A stretch of 38,488 nt of DNA from Coriobacteriia bacterium (GTDB lineage Bacteria; Actinomycetota; Coriobacteriia; WRKU01; WQUG01), in the NCBI GenBank assembly GCA_009781115.1, contig WQYT01000007.1, positions 1-38,488 of the forward strand, in the 5' to 3' direction. The notes under the pieces are model-generated. The model searched no databases and had not been told where the DNA came from. It worked only from the letters and a program-made list of their open reading frames with translations. Of this stretch, positions 23,688 through 32,663 are shown piece by piece. The position numbers were made by a program, and so were the translations under genes. How positions within the stretch are numbered: the stretch's first letter is position 1; each line of letters starts with the position of its first letter.

Positions 23688-26570
23688 GGTGCGGGCGCGG
23701 CGGGGGTGGGTTGCGTAGAGGTGTCTGAAGACCACGGCCACTACGGCAAGCAGCGCCAGGAGGGCGATCGCTCCTGAGACTAGGCTGAAGCTGTCCCCGG
23801 TTGCGGGCGTCGTAGCAGGAGGTGTGGCGGGTGGCGTGACCGGCGGTGTGACCGGGGGCCTGCCCGGCTCTCCGGGCTCTCCTGGTTCGCCCGGCTCATC
23901 GGGTGGCGTCTTGGTAGAAAGCACCTCGATCCTGCCGTTGTTGCCCAGCAGATGCTGCTGCACGATGCCTGTCAACGCGGAATACTCCCGGAAGGAATTG
24001 GGCAGCGTGGCCGTCGGGTTGCTGGTTTTCTTGTTTATCAAGTCGGGGACATTCGGCACCCGGGATACTCCATAGGCAATGTAGGGCTTGCCGCCGGTAT
24101 CAACAGAGATCTTGACCTGGCTTGCGTCAACAGACTCGTAGGCCTCCGCCAGATAGGTGGGCGCGGCGGTCGAATCAAAGTATTCGTCTCTCACATAGTA
24201 CTGAGTCCCCGGCGCATAGGTAACAGCCTCGGTGTAACCGCTTCCAGACTTGGTGTACAGCCAGGTCTTTCCGGCGCCTCCCTCGCTACCCGTGTAGTAG
24301 TAATAGGGGTTAGAAATGTTGGGCACAAAGGCCGCAGTCGAGCTACGGGGGCCCAGCTTAAGATCGCTTTGCCAGTCATTGGTGTAGAAATAACAGCCGT
24401 CGCCAGCGGCATTCTTGTGCGCGTTTTTATACGCGGCCGAAAAGAGCGAGAGGTCAAAGTCGTCGCGCAGCCCCACGATATAGCAGGCGCGGATGGGGGG
24501 CGCCTCCTCGATGGTCACCCCGGAAAGCGGGCCAGATCCCCCCCGCTGGTTGGCATAGACCGGCTTGACTGAGCGCTGCGGGATGAGGCTCGCCGGGATA
24601 TACCAGAGCGCCGCCTGCTGACGGGCCTCCAGCGAAAACGGCACGGTGTTATTGATCTGCGGGGCGTTAAAGTCCCCGCCTTTAAGCGCGGTAACAACTT
24701 CAAAGTAGAGATACATCAGGTCCGTCTTTTTGCCCGAAACCGGATCGTTGACCTGGCCCTCTACCGAATGCAGCGATACCGTACAGGTCGCCTGCGCCGG
24801 CGCAGGCTGCATAGCGCCTGCGCTGTCATAATAGTTGCCGAGGTAGCTGAGGTTGCTGTCGGCATACCACCGGATCTCCGTGCTGTAATCTGTCGCGCTG
24901 CTATAGTAGAGGCGCCCGTTTGCAACGCTTGAGCTGATGAGGTCCGCCGCCTCTGCCGGCGAGATACCCATGCGGTTTACCAGCACGTTGACGTAGCCAT
25001 TCCAATGGGCCCCGCCCTTATTGTTAACCAGATCATTGGCGAGTGTATTGCCGTTATACTCGGTGTCGTCGATAAAAAATCCCTGGGGGCGCTTGAACAC
25101 AAAGCCCTGCCCCAGCACATCCTTTATGACCACATTGCCCGTAAAGTTCGGGTCTGAATCCTGGGTGTCAGTGGGATAGGTATCCGCAGAAGTGATGATG
25201 GCCTGCGCTATGGTGGTAAACGCATCGTTTAACGCGGCAGGATTATCGGCAGGATAGTAGCCGTCAGTATACTCATAATCGCTCACATAACCAGCAGAGG
25301 GCGTATCGTTGGCAATCGTGGTAAGTTCGCTGCCTAACGTGAGTGAGCCGTCCGGAGTATTGCGAACAACCGGGAAGGTCACCGGGGACGATCCGGCCAC
25401 AAAGGTATCCAGAAGGTCCTTTGCGTTGTAGGAGGTACCGGAGTAGGTAAAGGTGTCGCTTCGCGCGTTTCTGGCAGGGTCCATGACCGTCGGCGCGTTG
25501 TTGCCGGTAATGCCAACCCCGATGGTATAGACGTGTGCCTCTTTGCCGCCTGAGCCGTAGTAGTGCTCGCTCACCTGCTTTTTCCAGTAGGAAGCGGTTG
25601 CCACGGTCAAAATGTCCATGCCCATGTCGCTGGGATTGCCGTTGCCGTGGTCAAAATTCATATCAGTCGCGCCGGCCATGGTGTAGTCATCCCAGGCAAA
25701 GGTGGGCTCGCCATCGGTCAGCAAAATGATGTTCGGGCTGCGCGTCGATGTTATCAGGGTAGCAGGATCAGTGAAGGTCGTGTCCGCGTTGTTCGCCAGT
25801 ATTTTGGCGCCATTTGCGATCCCCATCTGAGTCGGGGTGCCACCGGTTACCACAAAGCTTGCAGGAACCGAGGAGTCTGCGCTGGTGATCTGGGAGTTTA
25901 CCCTGATGGTTGACCCACTGATGCTGAAGCAGTTGCCGTCGATATCATAGCGCCCCAGCGGGAGCACGTTGACCTGACGCGGATGGCCAATACCGGGAGT
26001 ATCGCGTATCCCCCCGTAGGCCACCACCGCAACGCGGTTGTAGGCATTAGCGCTCATCAACTGAACGATGGCGCCATTAAGGGCTTCGACCATAACCTCT
26101 GCGCGCGTCTGCGAGCCGAGTTTCTCCTGAACCATGCTGCCCGAGATATCGATGATGAACACCACATCACTGGGCGACGTGACCGCACTGACCGAATGGC
26201 TCTGTGAGAGCGCCGATAACACGACCGAGAAATCGTTTGTCTTGGAGGTATCGACGACCTTGAGCGGGTTTCCGTTGACGGCGCTGATGGTTGTCTGGTC
26301 CTTGTTGACCGACTTGTCAGTCCAGATGCGCCCGTCCTCGTAGCTGTTTGGACTTACCTGTGCAAGCAGATCGCTGGTATCGGGATCAGACACTTTCACC
26401 GGAGAAACCGTGCTGGCAGCCGTAGCCGTAGCCGCGGCCGCCTGGTTAGCGGGTAACTTCGCCGCGCACATAAGCAGCACGCCGACCAACACTGCGCTCA
26501 CGCTCATAGTGAGCATAAAAACTTTAGCTGCGCCTTTCATCTGGCGCGCGCCGAGATGTACCTTGCCCAT
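23685..26570 (-). CDS. Large vWA-domain surface protein with C-terminal sorting-signal-like tail
   Basis: VVFIIDISGSMVQEKLGSQTRAEVMVEAL (MIDAS DxSxS); Pro-rich linker PGEPGEPGEPGRPPVTPP; TPATGDSFSLVSGAIALLALLAVVAVVFRHLYATHPRRART. Confidence 0.9.
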   Translation of the reverse strand: MGKVHLGARQMKGAAKVFMLTMSVSAVLVGVLLMCAAKLPANQAAAATATAASTVSPVKVSDPDTSDLLAQVSPNSYEDGRIWTDKSVNKDQTTISAVNGNPLKVVDTSKTNDFSVVLSALSQSHSVSAVTSPSDVVFIIDISGSMVQEKLGSQTRAEVMVEALNGAIVQLMSANAYNRVAVVAYGGIRDTPGIGHPRQVNVLPLGRYDIDGNCFSISGSTIRVNSQITSADSSVPASFVVTGGTPTQMGIANGAKILANNADTTFTDPATLITSTRSPNIILLTDGEPTFAWDDYTMAGATDMNFDHGNGNPSDMGMDILTVATASYWKKQVSEHYYGSGGKEAHVYTIGVGITGNNAPTVMDPARNARSDTFTYSGTSYNAKDLLDTFVAGSSPVTFPVVRNTPDGSLTLGSELTTIANDTPSAGYVSDYEYTDGYYPADNPAALNDAFTTIAQAIITSADTYPTDTQDSDPNFTGNVVIKDVLGQGFVFKRPQGFFIDDTEYNGNTLANDLVNNKGGAHWNGYVNVLVNRMGISPAEAADLISSSVANGRLYYSSATDYSTEIRWYADSNLSYLGNYYDSAGAMQPAPAQATCTVSLHSVEGQVNDPVSGKKTDLMYLYFEVVTALKGGDFNAPQINNTVPFSLEARQQAALWYIPASLIPQRSVKPVYANQRGGSGPLSGVTIEEAPPIRACYIVGLRDDFDLSLFSAAYKNAHKNAAGDGCYFYTNDWQSDLKLGPRSSTAAFVPNISNPYYYYTGSEGGAGKTWLYTKSGSGYTEAVTYAPGTQYYVRDEYFDSTAAPTYLAEAYESVDASQVKISVDTGGKPYIAYGVSRVPNVPDLINKKTSNPTATLPNSFREYSALTGIVQQHLLGNNGRIEVLSTKTPPDEPGEPGEPGEPGRPPVTPPVTPPATPPATTPATGDSFSLVSGAIALLALLAVVAVVFRHLYATHPRRART

Positions 26571-26717
26571 AGCATGCCCCTCTCTGGAAGCCAGTAACTG
26601 GCTTTTTCCTGTGCAAAATCATTCGGGTACAGGTACTATGATTATAGGACTTTCAAGAAAAATAACATAATCCCATAACATCTTCAAAATTTGAGAGAAG
26701 TTTTCTAATTTTCTAAT

Positions 26718-27497
26718 TTATTTGAGGAGCAGATCGCCGATGCACTGGTCACCCTGCTGCTTTACCTTGCGCGGGTCGTTATTCTTCTTTTTCGCCGCCT
26801 TTTTCAGCGCTGAGGCCCTGTTGGCGGCGGCTTTTTCCATCGCGGCCTTTCGGTCTGCCATCAGTTTATCCACTTTAGCCTTTTCTGCCGTAGACGCTTT
26901 ATTGGGGTTAGTTTTCTGGGCCGCCTCCGCCTTTGCCTGCAGCGCCTTTTCCGCGTCCAGCGTGGAATAGGTCTGCCCGGATTCCGTATAGCTCAGATAC
27001 GCCAGCCCACTGGTCGCATCAAACCCAAAGCTTCCGTCTGTCAGGCCGTCAAGCTGGATTGCATGCAGGACGCTCGTCTTGCCATCCTCAAACGTCAGTT
27101 GGACGTCAAGCTGAGGCTGGAGCGCCACGGCAACCTGGTCCCCATCTGCGGGGGCCTTCGCGGGCGCAGCGGCAGCAGGCTCAGTGTAATAGATCGTAGC
27201 CTTCTCGCCGTCTTTCCAGGGCCGTGTCGCCGCCGGGTGCTGTGTCCACGTGGTCTCTTCAGAGCCCTTCAGATCAAGCTTTGCGATTGCCCGACTGGTC
27301 TTGTTTGTCACCTCGATACTTTTTGCAGAGGCGCTTTTTGTCCCAAAGACAAGGGCGCCTGCATCCTGCGAGGCCTCTGAGCCGGGCTTGTTTGCCTGTG
27401 ACGGCTTCTTGCCACAACCGGCAAGACTACCAGCCAGAAGAGCCAGGCTGGCGCACAGCGCTATAGTACGTATCAAAACCTTTTTCTGCTTTCGCAT
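26718..27497 (-). CDS. Lipoprotein with charged Ala/Lys-rich C-terminus (start at MRKQKK preferred)
   Basis: MRKQKKVLIRTIALCASLALLAGSLAGCGKKPSQANKPG lipobox LAGC. Confidence 0.8.
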   Translation of the reverse strand: MRKQKKVLIRTIALCASLALLAGSLAGCGKKPSQANKPGSEASQDAGALVFGTKSASAKSIEVTNKTSRAIAKLDLKGSEETTWTQHPAATRPWKDGEKATIYYTEPAAAAPAKAPADGDQVAVALQPQLDVQLTFEDGKTSVLHAIQLDGLTDGSFGFDATSGLAYLSYTESGQTYSTLDAEKALQAKAEAAQKTNPNKASTAEKAKVDKLMADRKAAMEKAAANRASALKKAAKKKNNDPRKVKQQGDQCIGDLLLK

Positions 27498-27522
27498 CAG
27501 TGTGTTCCTGTTCTGTTTCTTA

Positions 27523-29220
27523 TCAGGGTCGCCAGGATATCGAGTCAACCAGATAAAGGCGCCCCTGTCTGACCACATATACCCTTACCATTCTAACATC
27601 AGGGGATATCTCCTGAGTGGGCACATAGGCAAGGTAACCGCTGTCACAGGCGCCGCTGGGCGACGTGGTAAAAGCCTCGTAGGTCTGCTGCGCGCCGGTG
27701 GCATCTTCCAGACTCACATAGATCTGCGCGCCTGTGGGGACCGCCCCGGGGTCAAGCGTGCCAGAAAAGCTGGTCAGAGGGCCGTTGACATCCTGGGTAA
27801 AGGCGCCCGCCGCCGCGTTCGCGCCCGTGCCGTTCGCGCCCGTCTTGCCCGCGCCCGAGCGCCCCCCGCTTGTGCCCGTGTTGGCCGCGCCCGTGCTCTG
27901 GAGCGCTCCAGTTGTGTCCAGCGCAACCAGTGGGGCCGGCATGATCGGCGGCTGCTGGCCCAGGTAGGCGAGGTGGCGCTCTGCCCGCTCGACAATCACA
28001 AAATCAGCGCCCTCATCGGCGATTTGCAACGCGTTGTAGGGCACCAGTTTTGAGAAGGTCGCGCTGCCGGTCTCTGAAGCCAGATAGGGCAACAGGGCGT
28101 CACCAAAAGAGTCGCGATACATGACCAGCGTGCCCGTCGCCTCGCTTGACGTGGTGACCAGGTCGTCATCGAAGCGGCGCGCCGCGCTGGTGTAGCGCCA
28201 GCTGCTGCCCGTTGTGGCCGGGCCGTCGTTGACGCCCGGCAGGTAGTACTGTAGCTCGGGCTGGGGGGCCGCGGGGTGCAGCATCTTTTCGAGGTCGCCG
28301 AGGTGGTCGGTCCGCGTGATCCAGGCGCCGGCGTCCGCATCCGTACCAGCGCCAGCGCCAGCGCCCGCGCTCGTGCCAGCCCCCGCCCGGACCGGGTCGC
28401 TGATGCCCAGCGTCGAGCTGAGCAGCCCGTTGGCAACCAGCGCCCCCTTGTTGTTCCAGTGCGAGTCGCGCTTCAGGTACAGGGATCCGGCATCCGGCGC
28501 AAGCGCGGAGAACAGATCGACTGTGGTGACCCCCTCCTGCTTGAGGTAGGGCGCCAGGCGTTGGGCGTCTGAGGCCAGCGGCGACTTCAAGTAGCGCGCG
28601 GGCATCTGGTCCGGATACAGCCCCATCTTGTTGGGCGCGACCGCAAAGGCAAAGCGCGCGCCCTGGGCCCCGGCATAGTCCTGCATCAGCGCGAGGTTGT
28701 GCGCGATGTTTGACAGCGCATGGTCGGAGAGCGGCGCTGCGCCCACGTAGTCGTCAAGGTCGCCCGCATAATACAGCCAGCCGTCGCGCCCCAGCACCAC
28801 CTGATCGGTCGCAGAGACCCCAAAGGCCTGCTCCTGAAGCGCGGCGTCAGCCGTGATCATTACGCCGCGGCCCGCAAAGTGCGCCTCGAAGTACGCACCC
28901 GCCTGCGAGAGATAGGCGCGATTGAACCGGCCCTTGACGACCAGCCGCGGAAACTCCGTAGCGTCCCCACTCTCCAAGGCGCCGGTCCGGGTCCACAGCA
29001 TGCCGACCGCAGGCGCTGCCAGCAGCGCAAAAACACAAACAATGAACAGCAGGCTGCCCCAGGACTTTGAGCGCGGTTTTGTTTTTCTGACCGACTGGGT
29101 CACCTCTGGTCGTGCTTCATGCGTGACCTGAGACTTCTCAAGCGCGCCCGCGCCCGCGGCACTGACGTTCCCCGGCTCAGGTCTCTTCGTGGCTCTCTCA
29201 GTTTTTGTCATCAGCGTCAC
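27523..29220 (-). CDS. AlgX/AlgJ-like SGNH-fold membrane protein (polysaccharide O-acetylation)
   Basis: VVLGRDGWLYYAGDLDDYVG, FAFAVAPNKMGLYPDQMP, LYLKRDSHWNNKGALVA, VMYRDSFGDALLPYLAS. Confidence 0.85.
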   Translation of the reverse strand: MTLMTKTERATKRPEPGNVSAAGAGALEKSQVTHEARPEVTQSVRKTKPRSKSWGSLLFIVCVFALLAAPAVGMLWTRTGALESGDATEFPRLVVKGRFNRAYLSQAGAYFEAHFAGRGVMITADAALQEQAFGVSATDQVVLGRDGWLYYAGDLDDYVGAAPLSDHALSNIAHNLALMQDYAGAQGARFAFAVAPNKMGLYPDQMPARYLKSPLASDAQRLAPYLKQEGVTTVDLFSALAPDAGSLYLKRDSHWNNKGALVANGLLSSTLGISDPVRAGAGTSAGAGAGAGTDADAGAWITRTDHLGDLEKMLHPAAPQPELQYYLPGVNDGPATTGSSWRYTSAARRFDDDLVTTSSEATGTLVMYRDSFGDALLPYLASETGSATFSKLVPYNALQIADEGADFVIVERAERHLAYLGQQPPIMPAPLVALDTTGALQSTGAANTGTSGGRSGAGKTGANGTGANAAAGAFTQDVNGPLTSFSGTLDPGAVPTGAQIYVSLEDATGAQQTYEAFTTSPSGACDSGYLAYVPTQEISPDVRMVRVYVVRQGRLYLVDSISWRP

Positions 29221-29224
29221 CCCA

Positions 29225-30649
29225 CTAGAACCTGAAGTAGATGAAGGGATGGTAGCCGCCCACAGAAAGCGACAGGAAGCACATCACGAACAGCGCCAGC
29301 GCGCTGACGTAGCTCGCGACGCGCACGACCGGCGCCAGCCCACGCACCCGGGCGCGCAGATAATCGATCAACTGACGCGCAAAGGGCGTCGAGGCGACGA
29401 TCGCCACGCAAAAGACCGTGATGACCAGCGGGCTGAGCATCCAGCTGGCGCGCGCTACCGGCAGATGGCTGAAGTTAAAGCCGGCAAACATCTGGCGGAG
29501 CATGAACAGCGCCTGCGCGACAGAGCTTGCGCGAAACACCACAAAGCCCAGACAGACCATCACAAACGCATAGAACCAGCCCAGCGCCCGGGGAAGCTTG
29601 CGCAGCGGGAGCAGCTCTTCAAGCATCATCAGAAAGCCCTGGAACGCGCCCCACACCAGAAAGGTCAGGTTTGCCCCGTGCCACAGGCCGCAGAGGACAA
29701 AGACCACAAAGCGGTTGAGCACCGCGCGCACCCGGCCCTTGCGGTTGCCGCCCAGCGGGATGTAGAGGTAGGTCGTAAACCAGGAGGAAAGCGAGATGTG
29801 CCAGCGCCGCCAGAACTCCTGGATCGAACGCGAGATATAGGGGTGGTCGAAGTTCTCTGCATAGCTGAAGCCAAACATGCTCGCCAGGCCGATCGCCATA
29901 TCCGAGTAACCCGAGAAGTCGAAGTATATCTGCGCGAGAAACGCCAGGGCCGCTATCCAGGCGACCGCGATATTGATCTGGTTGTGCGGCGCCGCGTAGA
30001 TTGCATCGACCACGGCCGCCATCGGGATCGCAATGAGCACCTTCTTGGCAAGCCCGACCGCAAAGCGGCGCAGCCCCGTGGCGACTTTACGCACGGTGAC
30101 CCGGCGCCTGGCAAGCTGCGCTTCGAGCTCGTGGTACTTGATGATGGGGCCTGCCAGAAGCTGCGGAAAGAGCGAGATGAACAGCAGCAGCCTGAAGAAG
30201 CTGCGCTGGGGGGCGCTAGTCCCCCGATAGACGTCGATCACATAGGAGAGCGCCTGGAAGGTATAAAACGAGATGCCGATGGGCAGCGCAAGATGAGGCG
30301 CGGCGAGCTTTGTACCCAGGGTTTGGTTGGCAAGCGTCAGGAGCCAACCGCTGTACTTGAAGACGACCAGGAACGCCAGGTTGAGCGTCACGGCAACGAT
30401 CAGCGCCACGCGCCGGCGACCTCCGCTGCCCTGGCGTCGCGCCGCGTCGCCAATGGCCAGGCCCAGCACCCAGTTCAGCAACGCCGAGGCCAGCAGCAGG
30501 ACCACATAGACAGGCTCCCCATAGGCATAGAACACCAGGCTTGCCACAATAAGGAGCGCGTTTTTTGCGCGCGTCTGCGGCAGCAGGACATAGAGCAGGA
30601 ACACGACCGGCAAAAAGACACACAAAAACGCCAGTGAAGAAAATACCAT
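29225..30649 (-). CDS. MBOAT family O-acyltransferase (AlgI-like)
   Basis: MVFSSLAFLCVFLPVVFLLYVLLP; PIGISFYTFQALSYVIDVYRG; ENFDHPYISRSIQEFWRRWHISLSSWFTTYLYIPLGGNRKG; LCGLWHGANLTFLVWG. Confidence 0.95.
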   Translation of the reverse strand: MVFSSLAFLCVFLPVVFLLYVLLPQTRAKNALLIVASLVFYAYGEPVYVVLLLASALLNWVLGLAIGDAARRQGSGGRRRVALIVAVTLNLAFLVVFKYSGWLLTLANQTLGTKLAAPHLALPIGISFYTFQALSYVIDVYRGTSAPQRSFFRLLLFISLFPQLLAGPIIKYHELEAQLARRRVTVRKVATGLRRFAVGLAKKVLIAIPMAAVVDAIYAAPHNQINIAVAWIAALAFLAQIYFDFSGYSDMAIGLASMFGFSYAENFDHPYISRSIQEFWRRWHISLSSWFTTYLYIPLGGNRKGRVRAVLNRFVVFVLCGLWHGANLTFLVWGAFQGFLMMLEELLPLRKLPRALGWFYAFVMVCLGFVVFRASSVAQALFMLRQMFAGFNFSHLPVARASWMLSPLVITVFCVAIVASTPFARQLIDYLRARVRGLAPVVRVASYVSALALFVMCFLSLSVGGYHPFIYFRF

Positions 30650-30701
30650 CTAGCTGTTACCCCGGATTCTCATTACCCCACTTGCCTGCCTGCTCCTGCG
30701 C

Positions 30702-32585
30702 CTATTTGCGATAGTCAGTGGGCGCCTGGCTGTAGGTAAACATGAACCAGTTGCGTGAGGGATAATTCTTGGACAGGTCGGGGTCGCACACATAGACCTT
30801 GCCGTTCTGCGTGATCTCGACCCAGCCATGCGGCGCCCGCCCGCCGCCAATGCGCGGGACCGTCCCCGATATCACCTTGGCGTTGTAACCATAGGCGCGG
30901 GCCAGCACGCAGAACAGCGCGGCAAAACGGTAGCAGTTGCCGCCATGCTTCTGGAGCATGCTGAGCGCATAGGGCACGGAGTAGTCGCCGGTAGGAATGT
31001 CAGGCGTGCGGATATAGGGAAACGCCCGCACATAATTAAAGCTCTTGAGCAAGACATCGCCCGTAGAACCGAGCTGGCTTTGTATCGTACGGATCCGGCT
31101 GTCAAGAGAAGCGTTGCCGCTCGTCCACCCGATGGTTCCCCGGATCATGAGGCGATCCAGGCAGACCAGCTTGGGGGCAGAAGAACTGACCACCACCCTA
31201 AGCGTGTGCAAGGCGTTTGGGTTGAGTCCCTCGCGGTGGAAGAGCGCTTGCTGGTACTGGGTCGCTGATGAGATGGTCATCGTAACGGTTTTCTGAGTGA
31301 CCCCGTCAAGGACAACGACCGCAGAGCCATAGGTTTTAGCGAGAATGCCGTCCCATTCGATCGCGTCGCCCTTGAAGACGACCTGGAAAAAAGCGCCCTT
31401 TGTGCGTGTCAGCCGTACGGCCCCGCCAGAGCACGGGCCGGAGGTCGCCTTGCTCCAGCCATTTGAATAATAGACATAAGAAGAGGTCTCCTGATAGGCG
31501 TTCCAGCCATTGCCAGCCGCTGTTGCCGGCGCAAAGCTAAGGGCAGAACCACCATGCACCATGATGTTGTCGATACAGACCAGGGCCGGAGCGGCAGACG
31601 TGACCGTCACCGTCAGGGTATGGACCTTGCTTGCATCAAGCCCGCTTTTGCGAAACAGTGCTTGTTTGTGATAGGTGGCGTTGGTGGTCATATTGACCGT
31701 GCCCTGGCTTACGGTATCTAGTGTGACTTGTGCTTTGCCATAGGTAGCAGCCCGGATGCCATCCCACTCGATCGCGTCTCCTTTAAAGCGGATCTGGAAG
31801 GCGGCGCCTTTCTTGTTGGTAAGCTTAACGGCTCCACCTGCGCTGGCAGAAGAAGCCGCTTTAGTCCAGGTACCGTAGTAGTTGAGGTAGGCGCTGGTCT
31901 CTGTATAGGCAACCCAGCCGTTGCCCGAAGGCGTTGCAGGATGTGGAGCCGGATCAGGAACACCGGCAATACCTTGTACTTTGAAGGCGTCAATGCAGAC
32001 AAGCTTGGGCTTTGCAGAGGTGACCGTGATCTTTAGGGTGTGGGTTTTATTGGTCAGGCTTTCTTTGTGAAAGAGCGCCTGTTGGTAGGAGGTAGAAGAA
32101 GCAGTCATCTTGACCGTAGTTGCACTGCCTCCGTCAACAGAGACTGTAGCGGTCCCGTAGGTAGCCGCTTTGATGCCGATCCACTCGACGCCGGTGCCGG
32201 TAAAGGTAAAGGTAGCGCTTGCTCCCTTGGCTGAAGTAAGCCATACCGCGCCGCCGGAGCTTGCAGAAGAGGAAGCCTTGCTCCAGGCGCCTGCGTAGGA
32301 GATGTTGAGATTGGTCTCCTGGTAGGTATTCCAGGCGGGGGCAGCGGCAGTAGCAGATGCAGGGTCCGAGGTCAGGGTCGAAGCGGGCGCGGGCGCGGCA
32401 GGCGCAGAGCCCGGAGCCGAAGCAGGCGCAGGCGATGGCGCACCAGCACCAGGATCTGCGACGCCTGGCGCAAGCTCCACCGTGTCAGTTGTTGCGATAG
32501 AAGCGCCAAAGGCAGCCAGTGGCAGCATGCTTATCAGCAGCATAACAGCACAAAAGACCGAGATACGCGAGAGATAGTTCCGCAT
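30702..32585 (-). CDS. Secreted transglutaminase-like protein with three tandem beta-sandwich-like repeats
   Basis: Signal peptide; three repeats of Y.ET...Y...WTKASS..S.GGAV.LT..KGA.F...F.G..IEW.GI.A.TYG; C-terminal NCYRFAALFCVLARAYGYNAKVISG...HGWVEI...VCDPDLSK. Confidence 0.85.
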   Translation of the reverse strand: MRNYLSRISVFCAVMLLISMLPLAAFGASIATTDTVELAPGVADPGAGAPSPAPASAPGSAPAAPAPASTLTSDPASATAAAPAWNTYQETNLNISYAGAWSKASSSASSGGAVWLTSAKGASATFTFTGTGVEWIGIKAATYGTATVSVDGGSATTVKMTASSTSYQQALFHKESLTNKTHTLKITVTSAKPKLVCIDAFKVQGIAGVPDPAPHPATPSGNGWVAYTETSAYLNYYGTWTKAASSASAGGAVKLTNKKGAAFQIRFKGDAIEWDGIRAATYGKAQVTLDTVSQGTVNMTTNATYHKQALFRKSGLDASKVHTLTVTVTSAAPALVCIDNIMVHGGSALSFAPATAAGNGWNAYQETSSYVYYSNGWSKATSGPCSGGAVRLTRTKGAFFQVVFKGDAIEWDGILAKTYGSAVVVLDGVTQKTVTMTISSATQYQQALFHREGLNPNALHTLRVVVSSSAPKLVCLDRLMIRGTIGWTSGNASLDSRIRTIQSQLGSTGDVLLKSFNYVRAFPYIRTPDIPTGDYSVPYALSMLQKHGGNCYRFAALFCVLARAYGYNAKVISGTVPRIGGGRAPHGWVEITQNGKVYVCDPDLSKNYPSRNWFMFTYSQAPTDYRK

Positions 32586-32663
32586 TAAGTTCTCCTTAGG
32601 GACAGGTAAAAAAGGCTACGCTCGTTACCAGTTTACTCCACGGGTCAAGGTCGCGTGAGAAAG

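Noticed and set aside
29189-30637. 482-aa + strand ORF
   Set aside because: Antisense shadow of the well-supported MBOAT gene; charged, low-complexity translation.
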